A stretch of 8,318 nucleotides of DNA from contig SKMM01000179.1 in the NCBI GenBank assembly GCA_007121055.1, forward strand, positions 1 to 8,318. The letters run 5' to 3'. The notes beneath the pieces are model-generated. The model worked only from the letters and a program-made list of their open reading frames with translations. It searched no databases and was not told where the DNA came from. Positions within the stretch are counted from its first letter, which is position 1. Each line of letters starts with the position of its first letter. Position numbers and translations under genes: made by a program. Source of the stretch: Paracoccaceae bacterium. Its GTDB lineage: Bacteria; Pseudomonadota; Alphaproteobacteria; Rhodobacterales; Rhodobacteraceae. Below are positions 1 through 5,768 of this stretch, one piece after another.

Positions 1-114
1 GCCCCCCGCCCGGGCCGCGCGCAGCCGCCGCTTCGGACCCGATGGGGGGACTGTGGCGGATGTTGCGCGCAGCCGGGGTGCACATCCGGGCCAGGGGCCC
101 TATGTTGGCAGCCC

Positions 115-1407
115 ATGAAACGACGTATGCTGATTGCGGGCGGCGCGCTGGCCGGGCTTGCGGGAGCCGGCTGGGCACTGCGCGGCCATGCGGTGGCGGC
201 GGTGGACCGCAGCCTCAACCGCTTTGCCCTCGACCCTGACGCGCCGCAGCCGGATGCCGAGGACCTGGCGCTGCACCGGGCCCTGTTCATCGCCGATCTG
301 CACGCCGACAGCCTGAAATGGGACCGCGACCTGCTGAGCCGGTCCGATTACGGCCATGCCGACCTGCCGCGGCTGCAGGCCGGCAACACCGCGCTGCAGG
401 TCTTTGCCATGGTCACCCACAGCCCGGTGAACCTGCCCTGGCGCGACTGTCTCAGCGCCTCGGACCCCAACCACGCCGCCTGGCTCGCCGCCCTGCAGGG
501 CCGGCCCGTGCGCACCACCCGCGGCCGGGCCTATTTCCAGATGGACCTGTTCTGGGACACCGTGCTGCGCTCGCAGGACCATGACGGCCCCGAGCTGCGC
601 CCGATCCTCAACGCCTCGGAACTGCTGGCGCTGATCGAGGCCCGCGCCACCGGGGACACGGCCATCGGCGGGCTGCTCGGGCTGGAGGGCGGCCACTGGA
701 TCGGCCTCTACCGCTCCGAGCCCGGCGTGATCGAGGCCGAGGTGCAGGCGCTCCATGACCGCGGCCTGCGCGTGTTCGCCCCCGTCCACCGCTTCGACAA
801 CCCGCTCTGCGGCTCCTCCGAGGGCTGCCGGCGCTACGGCCTGACCCCGGTGGGCCGCCGCGCCCTGCGCGAGGCCGAGGCGGCCGGCATGGTCATCGAC
901 CTCGCCCATGCCTCGGAGGAGGCGATTCGCGAGGCCGCGGAGATGCTGCGCGAACCCTTCATCGTCTCCCACACCGGCGTGCGCGCGGTCTGCGAGGCGC
1001 CCTGCCGCCCCGACCGCAACCTGTCCGAGGACGCGCTGCGCGCGGTGCTCGATTCGGGCGGCGTGGTGGGGATCGGCTACTGGGCCCATGCGGTGGGCGC
1101 AGGCGTGCACAACATCCCCCGCGTCATGGCCCATGTGATGGAGATGGCCGACAAGCGCGGCCTCGACCCGTCGGCCCATGTCGCGCTGGGCTCGGATTTC
1201 GACGGCTCGGTGGCCACCCAGATCTCGGCCGACGAGCTGGCGGTGCTGACGGCGCTGCTGCGCCGCGCCGGGGGGGGCTTCGACGAACAGGCGATTCCCC
1301 GGATCATGGGCCGCAACGTCTGCCGGCTGTTCGCCACCCGCCTGCCCGGCGGCAGCCCCACGATGGCCGAACGGGTCGAGGGCGCTCTGGCCGCGGGCTT
1401 CGCCTGA
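115..1407 (+). CDS. Membrane dipeptidase, peptidase family M19 (renal dipeptidase-like)
   Basis: This 430-residue protein is a zinc-dependent dipeptidase of the amidohydrolase-fold family M19, which cleaves dipeptides including, in some members, D-residue or dehydro-dipeptides. The expected binuclear metal and substrate residues are all visible: the DLHAD motif (His63, Asp65), the bridging Glu191 in GLEGG, His265 in IDLAH, His286 in SHTGVR, Arg301-Asn302, and Asp361 in GSDFDG. The N-terminus has a positive MKRR followed by a hydrophobic stretch (about residues 5-22), so it is probably an inner-membrane-anchored or exported enzyme facing the periplasm. Six cysteines (112, 232, 238, 293, 297, 403) fit an oxidising compartment. 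Length is normal for the family. The ATG at 115 starts directly before the basic/hydrophobic leader, but no good Shine-Dalgarno sequence lies at the usual distance. The gene stands alone and converges on the stress-protein gene. Exact substrate is unknown; family assignment is secure. Confidence 0.93.
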   Translation: MKRRMLIAGGALAGLAGAGWALRGHAVAAVDRSLNRFALDPDAPQPDAEDLALHRALFIADLHADSLKWDRDLLSRSDYGHADLPRLQAGNTALQVFAMVTHSPVNLPWRDCLSASDPNHAAWLAALQGRPVRTTRGRAYFQMDLFWDTVLRSQDHDGPELRPILNASELLALIEARATGDTAIGGLLGLEGGHWIGLYRSEPGVIEAEVQALHDRGLRVFAPVHRFDNPLCGSSEGCRRYGLTPVGRRALREAEAAGMVIDLAHASEEAIREAAEMLREPFIVSHTGVRAVCEAPCRPDRNLSEDALRAVLDSGGVVGIGYWAHAVGAGVHNIPRVMAHVMEMADKRGLDPSAHVALGSDFDGSVATQISADELAVLTALLRRAGGGFDEQAIPRIMGRNVCRLFATRLPGGSPTMAERVEGALAAGFA

Positions 1408-1413
1408 CGCCCG

Positions 1414-1438
1414 ACCCTGCGCCCGGCCCGACAGGGCC
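1414..1438. terminator. Possible weak bidirectional terminator hairpin between convergent genes
   Basis: The short gap between the two convergent stop codons holds a compact GC inverted repeat, GGCCC-GACA-GGGCC at 1425-1438, and an overlapping alternative pairing CCCTG (1415-1419) with CAGGG (1432-1436). There is no T-tract on either side, so classical intrinsic termination is not demonstrated. Position between convergent genes is the main reason to list it. Confidence 0.3.
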
Positions 1439-2263
1439 TCAGTGCGACATCATCACCGGCAGCTTCGCCTCGGTGAGGATGTCGCGCGTGACGCCCCCCC
1501 ACAGATCCTCGGAAAACTTGGAGTGCTCGTAGGCGCCCATCACCAGCATGTCCGCGCCCACGGCCCCGGCGGTCTCCAGCAGCACCCGGTCGATGCGCCG
1601 CCCGGCCTGCCGGTGCTCGCGCGCCACGTCGAAGCCGTGCCGCTCCAGCAGCGCCATCACGTCGACCACCTCGGCCGCCCCCGACCCCGGCGCGCCGCCC
1701 ACGGTCACCAGCGTCACCCGCTCGACCCCGCCCAGCAGCTGCACCAGATCGCCCAGCGCCCGCGTCGCCGCCCGCTTGCCGTCCCAGGCCACGGCGACAT
1801 GCCCCGGCACCCCGCCGGCATGGTCGTCGGGCACCGTGATCACCGGCCGCCCGCTGCGCAGCGCCACCACGTCGGGGCGCACCTCGGCATGCTCGCGCCC
1901 GACCTCGGCCGCATGCCGCGTCATCACCACCAGATCATGCGCCCGCGCCCGCACCGGCAGGCTGACCGTCTCCATCTCGTGCAGATCGACGAAGCTCGCG
2001 GCCGCAGGGTCCCCCGCCGCCGCCACGCGCGCCTCGAAATCGGCCTTGGCCTTCAGCGCCGCCTCGTCCTCGCGCCCGCTGAGCATGGTCGCCGTTCCCC
2101 GGCTGAGGAACGCACGGTGGCGGCTCTCCAGCGGGATCGGCCCGTGCCACAGCATTCCGGTGACATGGGCCCCATGCCGGCGCTGCAACTTCAGCGCGAA
2201 GTCCAGCGCACTGCAACTGGCCGGGTCGCCCGAAAAGGCGGCCAGGATGGACCTGAGCGGCAT
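1439..2263 (-). CDS. Tandem universal stress protein (two UspA domains)
   Basis: This 274-residue cytoplasmic protein has two UspA-type alpha/beta domains. The N-terminal one (about residues 1-146) starts with MPLRSILAAF and ends in the typical SGRPVITVP strand. The C-terminal one (about 153-274) starts GHVAVAWDGKRAATRAL and ends with the nucleotide-loop region and LPVMMSH. Usp proteins respond to starvation, redox or respiratory stress; a specific partner cannot be inferred. The ATP motif usually reads G-x2-G-x9-G-[ST]. Here it is G243-A-Y-E246 followed by G256-G257-V-T259, so the second glycine is replaced by glutamate and binding may be altered. The start at 2263 is chosen because GGAGG (complement of 2273-2277) lies 9 bases upstream and the Usp fold begins at once. 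Upstream in-frame extension gives only low-complexity Arg/Gly/Ala sequence. It diverges from the transporter operon and converges on the dipeptidase gene. Confidence 0.88.
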   Translation of the reverse strand: MPLRSILAAFSGDPASCSALDFALKLQRRHGAHVTGMLWHGPIPLESRHRAFLSRGTATMLSGREDEAALKAKADFEARVAAAGDPAAASFVDLHEMETVSLPVRARAHDLVVMTRHAAEVGREHAEVRPDVVALRSGRPVITVPDDHAGGVPGHVAVAWDGKRAATRALGDLVQLLGGVERVTLVTVGGAPGSGAAEVVDVMALLERHGFDVAREHRQAGRRIDRVLLETAGAVGADMLVMGAYEHSKFSEDLWGGVTRDILTEAKLPVMMSH

Positions 2264-2272
2264 GCGTGCGAT

Positions 2273-2277
2273 CCTCC
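2273..2277 (-). promoter_or_regulatory. Ribosome binding site of the universal stress protein gene
   Basis: Read on the minus strand this is GGAGG inside a longer purine run, nine bases before the ATG at 2263-2261. It decides the start codon, because the frame stays open far upstream without other support. Confidence 0.75.
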
Positions 2278-2289
2278 CCCCTCGCAAGC

Positions 2290-2312
2290 GCCACCCGCGC
2301 GCGGCGGGCGGC
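2290..2312 (-). promoter_or_regulatory. GC-rich hairpin in the presumed leader of the stress-protein mRNA
   Basis: GCCACCCGC (2290-2298) can pair with GCGGGCGGC (2304-2312) around a five-base loop, with one internal mismatch (A2293 against C2309). It lies about 12 bases upstream of the ribosome binding site of the minus-strand stress gene. It could be a translation-modulating leader structure, or simply chance pairing in GC-rich DNA. Confidence 0.25.
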
Positions 2313-2448
2313 CCTCCAGTGCTGGCACGGGACCCCGCCGCGCACAAGCCCCGCGGCGCCTTCCCGCACCTCCCAACATGACCCGCAGCTTGCTCCGGAC
2401 AAGAATCCGTCGCCCCGGCCGTATTCCGCCTCATGAAATAATTTTGCA

Positions 2449-2461
2449 GCAACGATGTTGC
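2449..2461. promoter_or_regulatory. Operator-like perfect dyad GCAAC-GAT-GTTGC
   Basis: A perfect 5-bp inverted repeat with a three-base centre lies in the AT-richer part of the region between the divergent stress gene and tctC. It sits about 70 bases before the tctC start and overlaps the best -35-like hexamer, which is where a repressor or activator dimer would bind. No regulator gene is in the window, so the binding protein is unknown. Five-base arms can occur by chance; position is the main support. Confidence 0.4.
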
Positions 2462-2486
2462 GTCCGGCCGGGACATGGCATAGCAA
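2458..2486 (+). promoter_or_regulatory. tctC: Candidate sigma70-type promoter of the tctCBA operon
   Basis: TTGCGT (2458-2463) and TAGCAA (2481-2486) are separated by 17 bases and lie about 45 bases before the tctC ATG. This is the least GC-rich stretch of the intergenic region (TCATGAAATAATTTTGCA begins at 2431). Both hexamers match the consensus only partly, so the call is tentative. A stronger start site may depend on an activator at the adjacent dyad. Confidence 0.35.
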
Positions 2487-2515
2487 ACTTGCCCGGAGCT
2501 CAGAAAAGACAACCC

Positions 2516-2523
2516 AGGGAGGA
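2516..2523 (+). promoter_or_regulatory. tctC: Ribosome binding site of tctC
   Basis: AGGGAGGA lies eight bases before the ATG at 2532. It is among the best Shine-Dalgarno sequences in the window, consistent with a binding protein that must be made in excess over its membrane partners. Confidence 0.75.
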
Positions 2524-2531
2524 CACGACCC

Positions 2532-3512
2532 ATGCCCAGCCGCTTCACCCGCCGCGCCGCCCTCGGCGTTGCCGCCGCCGCAGCCCTGTCCACCGCCCTG
2601 CCCGCCCCCGCGCTGGCCGACTGGCAGCCCTCGCGCCCGGTCGAGATGGTGATCATGGCCGGCCAGGGCGGCGGCGCCGACCGGCTGGCGCGCCTGTTCC
2701 AGTCGATCATCCAGCAGGAAGGCCTGTCGCGCCTGCCCTTCATGCCCGTGAACAAGGGTGGCGGCTCGGGCGCCGAGGCGCTGCGCTACCTCAAGGACAA
2801 CGAGGGCAACCCCCACATCATCATGGCGACGCTGAACAGCTTCTTCACGACGCCGCTGCAGACCGATCTCGGGGTGGACATCGAGGAGTTCACACCGCTG
2901 GCCCGCATGGCCGTGGACACCTTCGCGCTGTGGGTCCATGTCGACAGCGGCATCGAGACGCTGGAGGACTACATCGCGGCGGTGAACGCCGCCGAGGGCT
3001 CCTGGCGGATGGGCGGCACCGGCTCGGGCCAGGAGGACAGCCTGGTCACCGCGCTCCTGGAGGCCGAATTCGGCATCACCCACACCTATGTGCCCATGGG
3101 CGGCGGCGGCGACGTGGCCACCGCGCTGGTGGGCGGCCACATCGATTCGACCGTCAACAACCCCTCCGAGGCCATGAGCTTCTGGCAGGCCGGCCGCGTG
3201 CGCCCCATCGCCGTCTTCACCGACGAGCGCATCGAGGCGATGGCCGACATCCCCACCTTCGCGGAACTCGGCCATCCCATCGAATACTACATGCAGCGCA
3301 GCTTCGTGGCGCCGGGCGGCCTGACCGAAGAGCAGCAGTCCTACTACATCGAACTGCTGCGCGCGCTGAACGAGACCGAGGCCTGGCAGAACTACGCCCG
3401 CGAACAGGCGCTGTTCACCGACTTCCTCTACGGCGACGACCTGATGGCCTATTTCATCGAACAGCGCGAGCTGCACGCCCAGATCCTCGCCTCCATGGAC
3501 GACCCGTCCTGA
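2532..3512 (+). CDS. tctC: TTT-family periplasmic solute-binding protein (TctC/Bug family)
   Basis: This 326-residue protein is the periplasmic receptor of a tripartite tricarboxylate transporter; it captures an organic acid and delivers it to TctAB. A signal peptide covers residues 1-29, with Arg7-Arg8, a long alanine-rich core and an ALA-D cleavage site. The T-R-R-A-A-L context could direct Tat rather than Sec export. The mature chain has Bug-type glycine loops: GQGGGAD at 44-50, NKGGGSG at 74-80, GGTGSGQED at 161-169, and a GGGGD loop (190-194) followed by GGHID (201-205). The first loop reads AGQGGGADR rather than the common PGGG-[ST]-D form, placing it in a divergent subgroup. Length is normal. 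Genes for both membrane partners follow, though 176 bases separate it from tctB, longer than the other gaps. Ligand specificity cannot be read from the sequence, and the tricarboxylate name is a family label only. Confidence 0.9.
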   Translation: MPSRFTRRAALGVAAAAALSTALPAPALADWQPSRPVEMVIMAGQGGGADRLARLFQSIIQQEGLSRLPFMPVNKGGGSGAEALRYLKDNEGNPHIIMATLNSFFTTPLQTDLGVDIEEFTPLARMAVDTFALWVHVDSGIETLEDYIAAVNAAEGSWRMGGTGSGQEDSLVTALLEAEFGITHTYVPMGGGGDVATALVGGHIDSTVNNPSEAMSFWQAGRVRPIAVFTDERIEAMADIPTFAELGHPIEYYMQRSFVAPGGLTEEQQSYYIELLRALNETEAWQNYAREQALFTDFLYGDDLMAYFIEQRELHAQILASMDDPS

Positions 3513-3530
3513 CGCGTCCCGATCCCGCCC

Positions 3531-3575
3531 CGGTGCCGGTCCCAGACCGGCCCGGCACCGCGACGGGGGCCCCCG
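3531..3575 (+). promoter_or_regulatory. Hairpin cluster between tctC and tctB (processing, stability or partial termination)
   Basis: CGGTGCCGG (3531-3539) is perfectly complementary to CCGGCACCG (3552-3560) around a 12-base loop. Inside it, CCGGT (3536-3540) can instead pair with ACCGG (3546-3550), and the two folds exclude each other. A 12-bp palindrome CGGGGGCCCCCG follows at 3564-3575. No T-tract follows, so a standard intrinsic terminator is unlikely. By analogy with binding-protein transporters, it could protect the tctC message or reduce read-through into tctBA. Confidence 0.45.
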
Positions 3576-3688
3576 CGCCGTCCCCCTGACGGCCCGCCCC
3601 CGGGACCCTTCCGCTGCGGGCGTGGCGCCAGCCGCGCCCGCAGTCTCATGCCGCCCGTCCACACCCCGCCCCAGCCAGGAACCTCCCC

Positions 3689-4195
3689 ATGCTCAAGGCC
3701 CTCCTGAAAGCCGAAAGCCTCATCGCCCTCGGGCTGATGGGTCTGTCCGTCTATTTCATGTGGCACGCCATCGAGCGGCCGATCGGCTGGGACGGCGCCC
3801 GCGGCCCCGGCGGCGGCGCCTTCCCGTTCTGGCTGTCGCTGATCATGCTAGGGGCCTCCACTGCGATCCTGATCCGCGCCGTACGCACCGAGTTGCGGGT
3901 GCCCGACCTCAAGCCCTTCTTCGAGCCCGGCATGATCGGCCCCGTCGCCGCCGTCACGCTGGCGCTGACCATCACCATCGCGCTGATGTCCTGGCTCGGC
4001 ACCTATGTCGCGATCCCCCTCTTCATGCTGTGGTACCTGCGCGTCTTCGGCCGCAACTCGTGGAAGGTGACGATCCCGCTCGTGCTCGGCACCCCGGTGG
4101 TGCTGTTCTTCTTCTTCGAGGTGGCGCTCCTGATCCTGCTGCCCAAGGGCATCACCGAGCCGCTGTTCTTCCCCCTCTACGCCATGTTCTTCTGA
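3689..4195 (+). CDS. tctB: TTT-family small membrane subunit TctB
   Basis: This 168-residue inner-membrane protein is the small subunit of the tripartite tricarboxylate transporter. Its sequence suggests four to five transmembrane helices, at about residues 10-27, 44-64, 81-102, 104-119 and 128-150. After the first helix comes the loop GPGGGAFPFWLS (39-50), matching the G-x-G-x-FP signature typical of TctB. TctB sequences are poorly conserved, so position between tctC and tctA is important support. AGGA at 3677-3680 lies eight bases before the ATG. Only 12 bases separate its stop codon from tctA, so the two are probably translationally linked and made in similar amounts. The subunit is thought to help assemble or stabilise TctA; a catalytic role is not known. 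Confidence 0.88.
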   Translation: MLKALLKAESLIALGLMGLSVYFMWHAIERPIGWDGARGPGGGAFPFWLSLIMLGASTAILIRAVRTELRVPDLKPFFEPGMIGPVAAVTLALTITIALMSWLGTYVAIPLFMLWYLRVFGRNSWKVTIPLVLGTPVVLFFFFEVALLILLPKGITEPLFFPLYAMFF

Positions 4196-4207
4196 GGGGC
4201 GCGCGCC

Positions 4208-5719
4208 ATGGAAGTTCTCTCCCTCCTCGCGCAGGGCTTCGGCACCTCGCTCCTGCCGCTCAACATCGGCATCGTCATCGTCGGCGTCACGCTGGGGCTG
4301 TTCATCGGCGCCATGCCCGGCCTCGGCTCCGTGAACGGCGTGGCCATCGTGCTGCCCCTGACCTTCATCGTGCCCCCCGCCTCGGCCATCATCTTCCTCG
4401 CCGCGCTCTATTACGGCGCGATGTACGGCGGCGCCGTCAGCTCGATCCTGCTCGGCATCCCCGGCTCCTCCACGGCCGTCGCCACCACCTTCGACGGCCG
4501 GCCCATGGCGCAGCAGGGCAAGGCGGGCCTCGCCCTCATCGCCGCCGCGGTCGCTTCCTTCATCGGCGGCACCATCTCGGTGATCCTGTTCACCGCCTTC
4601 GCCGTGCCGCTCGCGGAACTCGCGCTCCGATTCGGGCCGGCCGAGAACTTCGCCCTGGTCCTGCTCGCCTTCACCACCTTCGTGGGCCTCGGCGGCGACG
4701 ATGCGATGAAGACCATCGCCATGATCTGCCTCGGCCTCGTCCTCTCCACCGTCGGGCTGGACATGATCTCGGGCCAGCCGCGGCTGATCTTCTTCGACAT
4801 GCCCGGCTTCTTCGCCGGCATCTCGTTCCTGGTGCTCGCCATCGGCGTCTACGGCATCGGCGAGGTCCTCTGGACGCTCGAGAAATCCCGCGTCGCCCCC
4901 ACCGTGACCCCGGCCAGGGTCACCTGGTCCGAGATGCGCGCGGGCTTCGCCGCCGCCGGCCGGACCTGGAAGACGATGGGCACCGGCTCGGTCATGGGCT
5001 TCTTCGTGGGCATGCTGCCCGCCGCCGGGGCCACGCCCGCCTCGCTGATGGCCTACGGCATCGCCAAATCCACCTCGCGCCAGCCCGAAACCTTCGGCAA
5101 GGGCAATGTCGAGGGGGTGGTGGCGCCCGAGACCGCCAACAACGCCGCCTCCACCGGCTCGCTGCTGCCGATGCTGTCGCTGGGCATCCCGGGCTCGCCC
5201 ACCACGGCGCTCCTGCTGGGCGGCATGGTGATGTGGGGCCTGACCCCGGGGCCGATGCTGTTCATCGAGCAGGCGGATTTCGTCTGGGGCCTGATCTCGT
5301 CGCTCTACACCGCCAACCTTGCCGCGGTGCTGATCAACCTCGCGCTGATCCCGGTCTTCGTCTGGGCGCTGCGGATGCCGTTTTCCGTGCTCTGCACGCT
5401 CGTGCTGGTGCTCTGCATCGTCGGCGGCTTCGCGCCGGATCAGCGGATGCACGACGTCTGGCTGATCCTGGTCTTCGGCGTAGTGGGTTACATCCTGCGC
5501 AAGGCCGACTACCCGCTCGCCCCCCTCGTCCTCGCCCTCGTCCTCGGCCCGGTGATGGAGCGCAGCTTCCGCCAGGCCCTGATCGCGGCCCAGGGCGACC
5601 CGACCACCTTCGTGACCCGGCCGCTGTCGGCCACCTTCATCGCGCTGGCGGTACTGTTCTTCCTGCTCCCTGTGTTCATGAAGCTCTGGCAACGGCGCAA
5701 GGGGTCGCACCCGGCGTGA
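4208..5719 (+). CDS. tctA: TTT-family large membrane permease TctA
   Basis: This 503-residue polytopic inner-membrane protein is the transport channel of the TTT system, expected to move an organic anion by cation-coupled symport. The two halves repeat the same motif pair: GAMPGLG at 34-40 with IPGSSTA at 84-90, and GMLPAAG at 268-274 with IPGSPTT at 327-333. The ETANNAASTGSLLP segment (308-321) before the second IPGS is a hallmark of the family. Roughly a dozen hydrophobic segments fill the chain, and the C-terminus ends in a basic tail (KLWQRRKGSHPA). Length is typical. GAGGGG at 4194-4199, overlapping the tctB stop codon, is its ribosome binding site, which suggests translational coupling. 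The ligase gene follows after 49 bases on the same strand, so the imported acid is likely a substrate of that pathway (inference). Family assignment is secure; substrate is not. Confidence 0.95.
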   Translation: MEVLSLLAQGFGTSLLPLNIGIVIVGVTLGLFIGAMPGLGSVNGVAIVLPLTFIVPPASAIIFLAALYYGAMYGGAVSSILLGIPGSSTAVATTFDGRPMAQQGKAGLALIAAAVASFIGGTISVILFTAFAVPLAELALRFGPAENFALVLLAFTTFVGLGGDDAMKTIAMICLGLVLSTVGLDMISGQPRLIFFDMPGFFAGISFLVLAIGVYGIGEVLWTLEKSRVAPTVTPARVTWSEMRAGFAAAGRTWKTMGTGSVMGFFVGMLPAAGATPASLMAYGIAKSTSRQPETFGKGNVEGVVAPETANNAASTGSLLPMLSLGIPGSPTTALLLGGMVMWGLTPGPMLFIEQADFVWGLISSLYTANLAAVLINLALIPVFVWALRMPFSVLCTLVLVLCIVGGFAPDQRMHDVWLILVFGVVGYILRKADYPLAPLVLALVLGPVMERSFRQALIAAQGDPTTFVTRPLSATFIALAVLFFLLPVFMKLWQRRKGSHPA

Positions 5720-5752
5720 ACCTGCGCTAAAGACCCCGCCGTCCCGCCCAAA

Positions 5753-5757
5753 AGGAG
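5753..5757 (+). promoter_or_regulatory. Ribosome binding site of the acyl-CoA ligase gene
   Basis: AGGAG lies 11 bases before the ATG at 5769 within the 49-base gap after tctA. The gap shows no clear promoter or terminator, so the ligase is probably co-transcribed with the transporter. Confidence 0.65.
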
Positions 5758-5768
5758 ACCGAACGACC

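Noticed and set aside
1..114. Possible 3' or 5' end of another gene at the left edge
   Set aside because: The short open frame starting at 42 overlaps the dipeptidase out of frame and encodes only low-complexity sequence. I see no gene or clear site in this stretch apart from the weak -10-like hexamer noted above.
100..1179. Minus-strand open frame of 359 codons opposite the dipeptidase
   Set aside because: No motif and biased composition; the plus-strand gene has all M19 metal ligands.
2264..2755. Upstream extension of the stress-protein frame
   Set aside because: The frame stays open, but the extra residues are not Usp-like and would run into tctC. The strong ribosome binding site at 2273-2277 and the fold starting at MPLRSIL support the start at 2263.
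1442..3589. Long plus-strand open frame (715 codons) across the stress gene and tctC
   Set aside because: It is antisense to the stress gene and out of frame with tctC. The product is Arg/Pro/His-rich without motifs, whereas both overlapped genes have clear family signatures.
1935..3662. Long minus-strand frame opposite tctC and overlapping the stress gene (575 codons)
   Set aside because: No recognisable domain. It is a compositional shadow of tctC and an off-frame reading of the stress gene.
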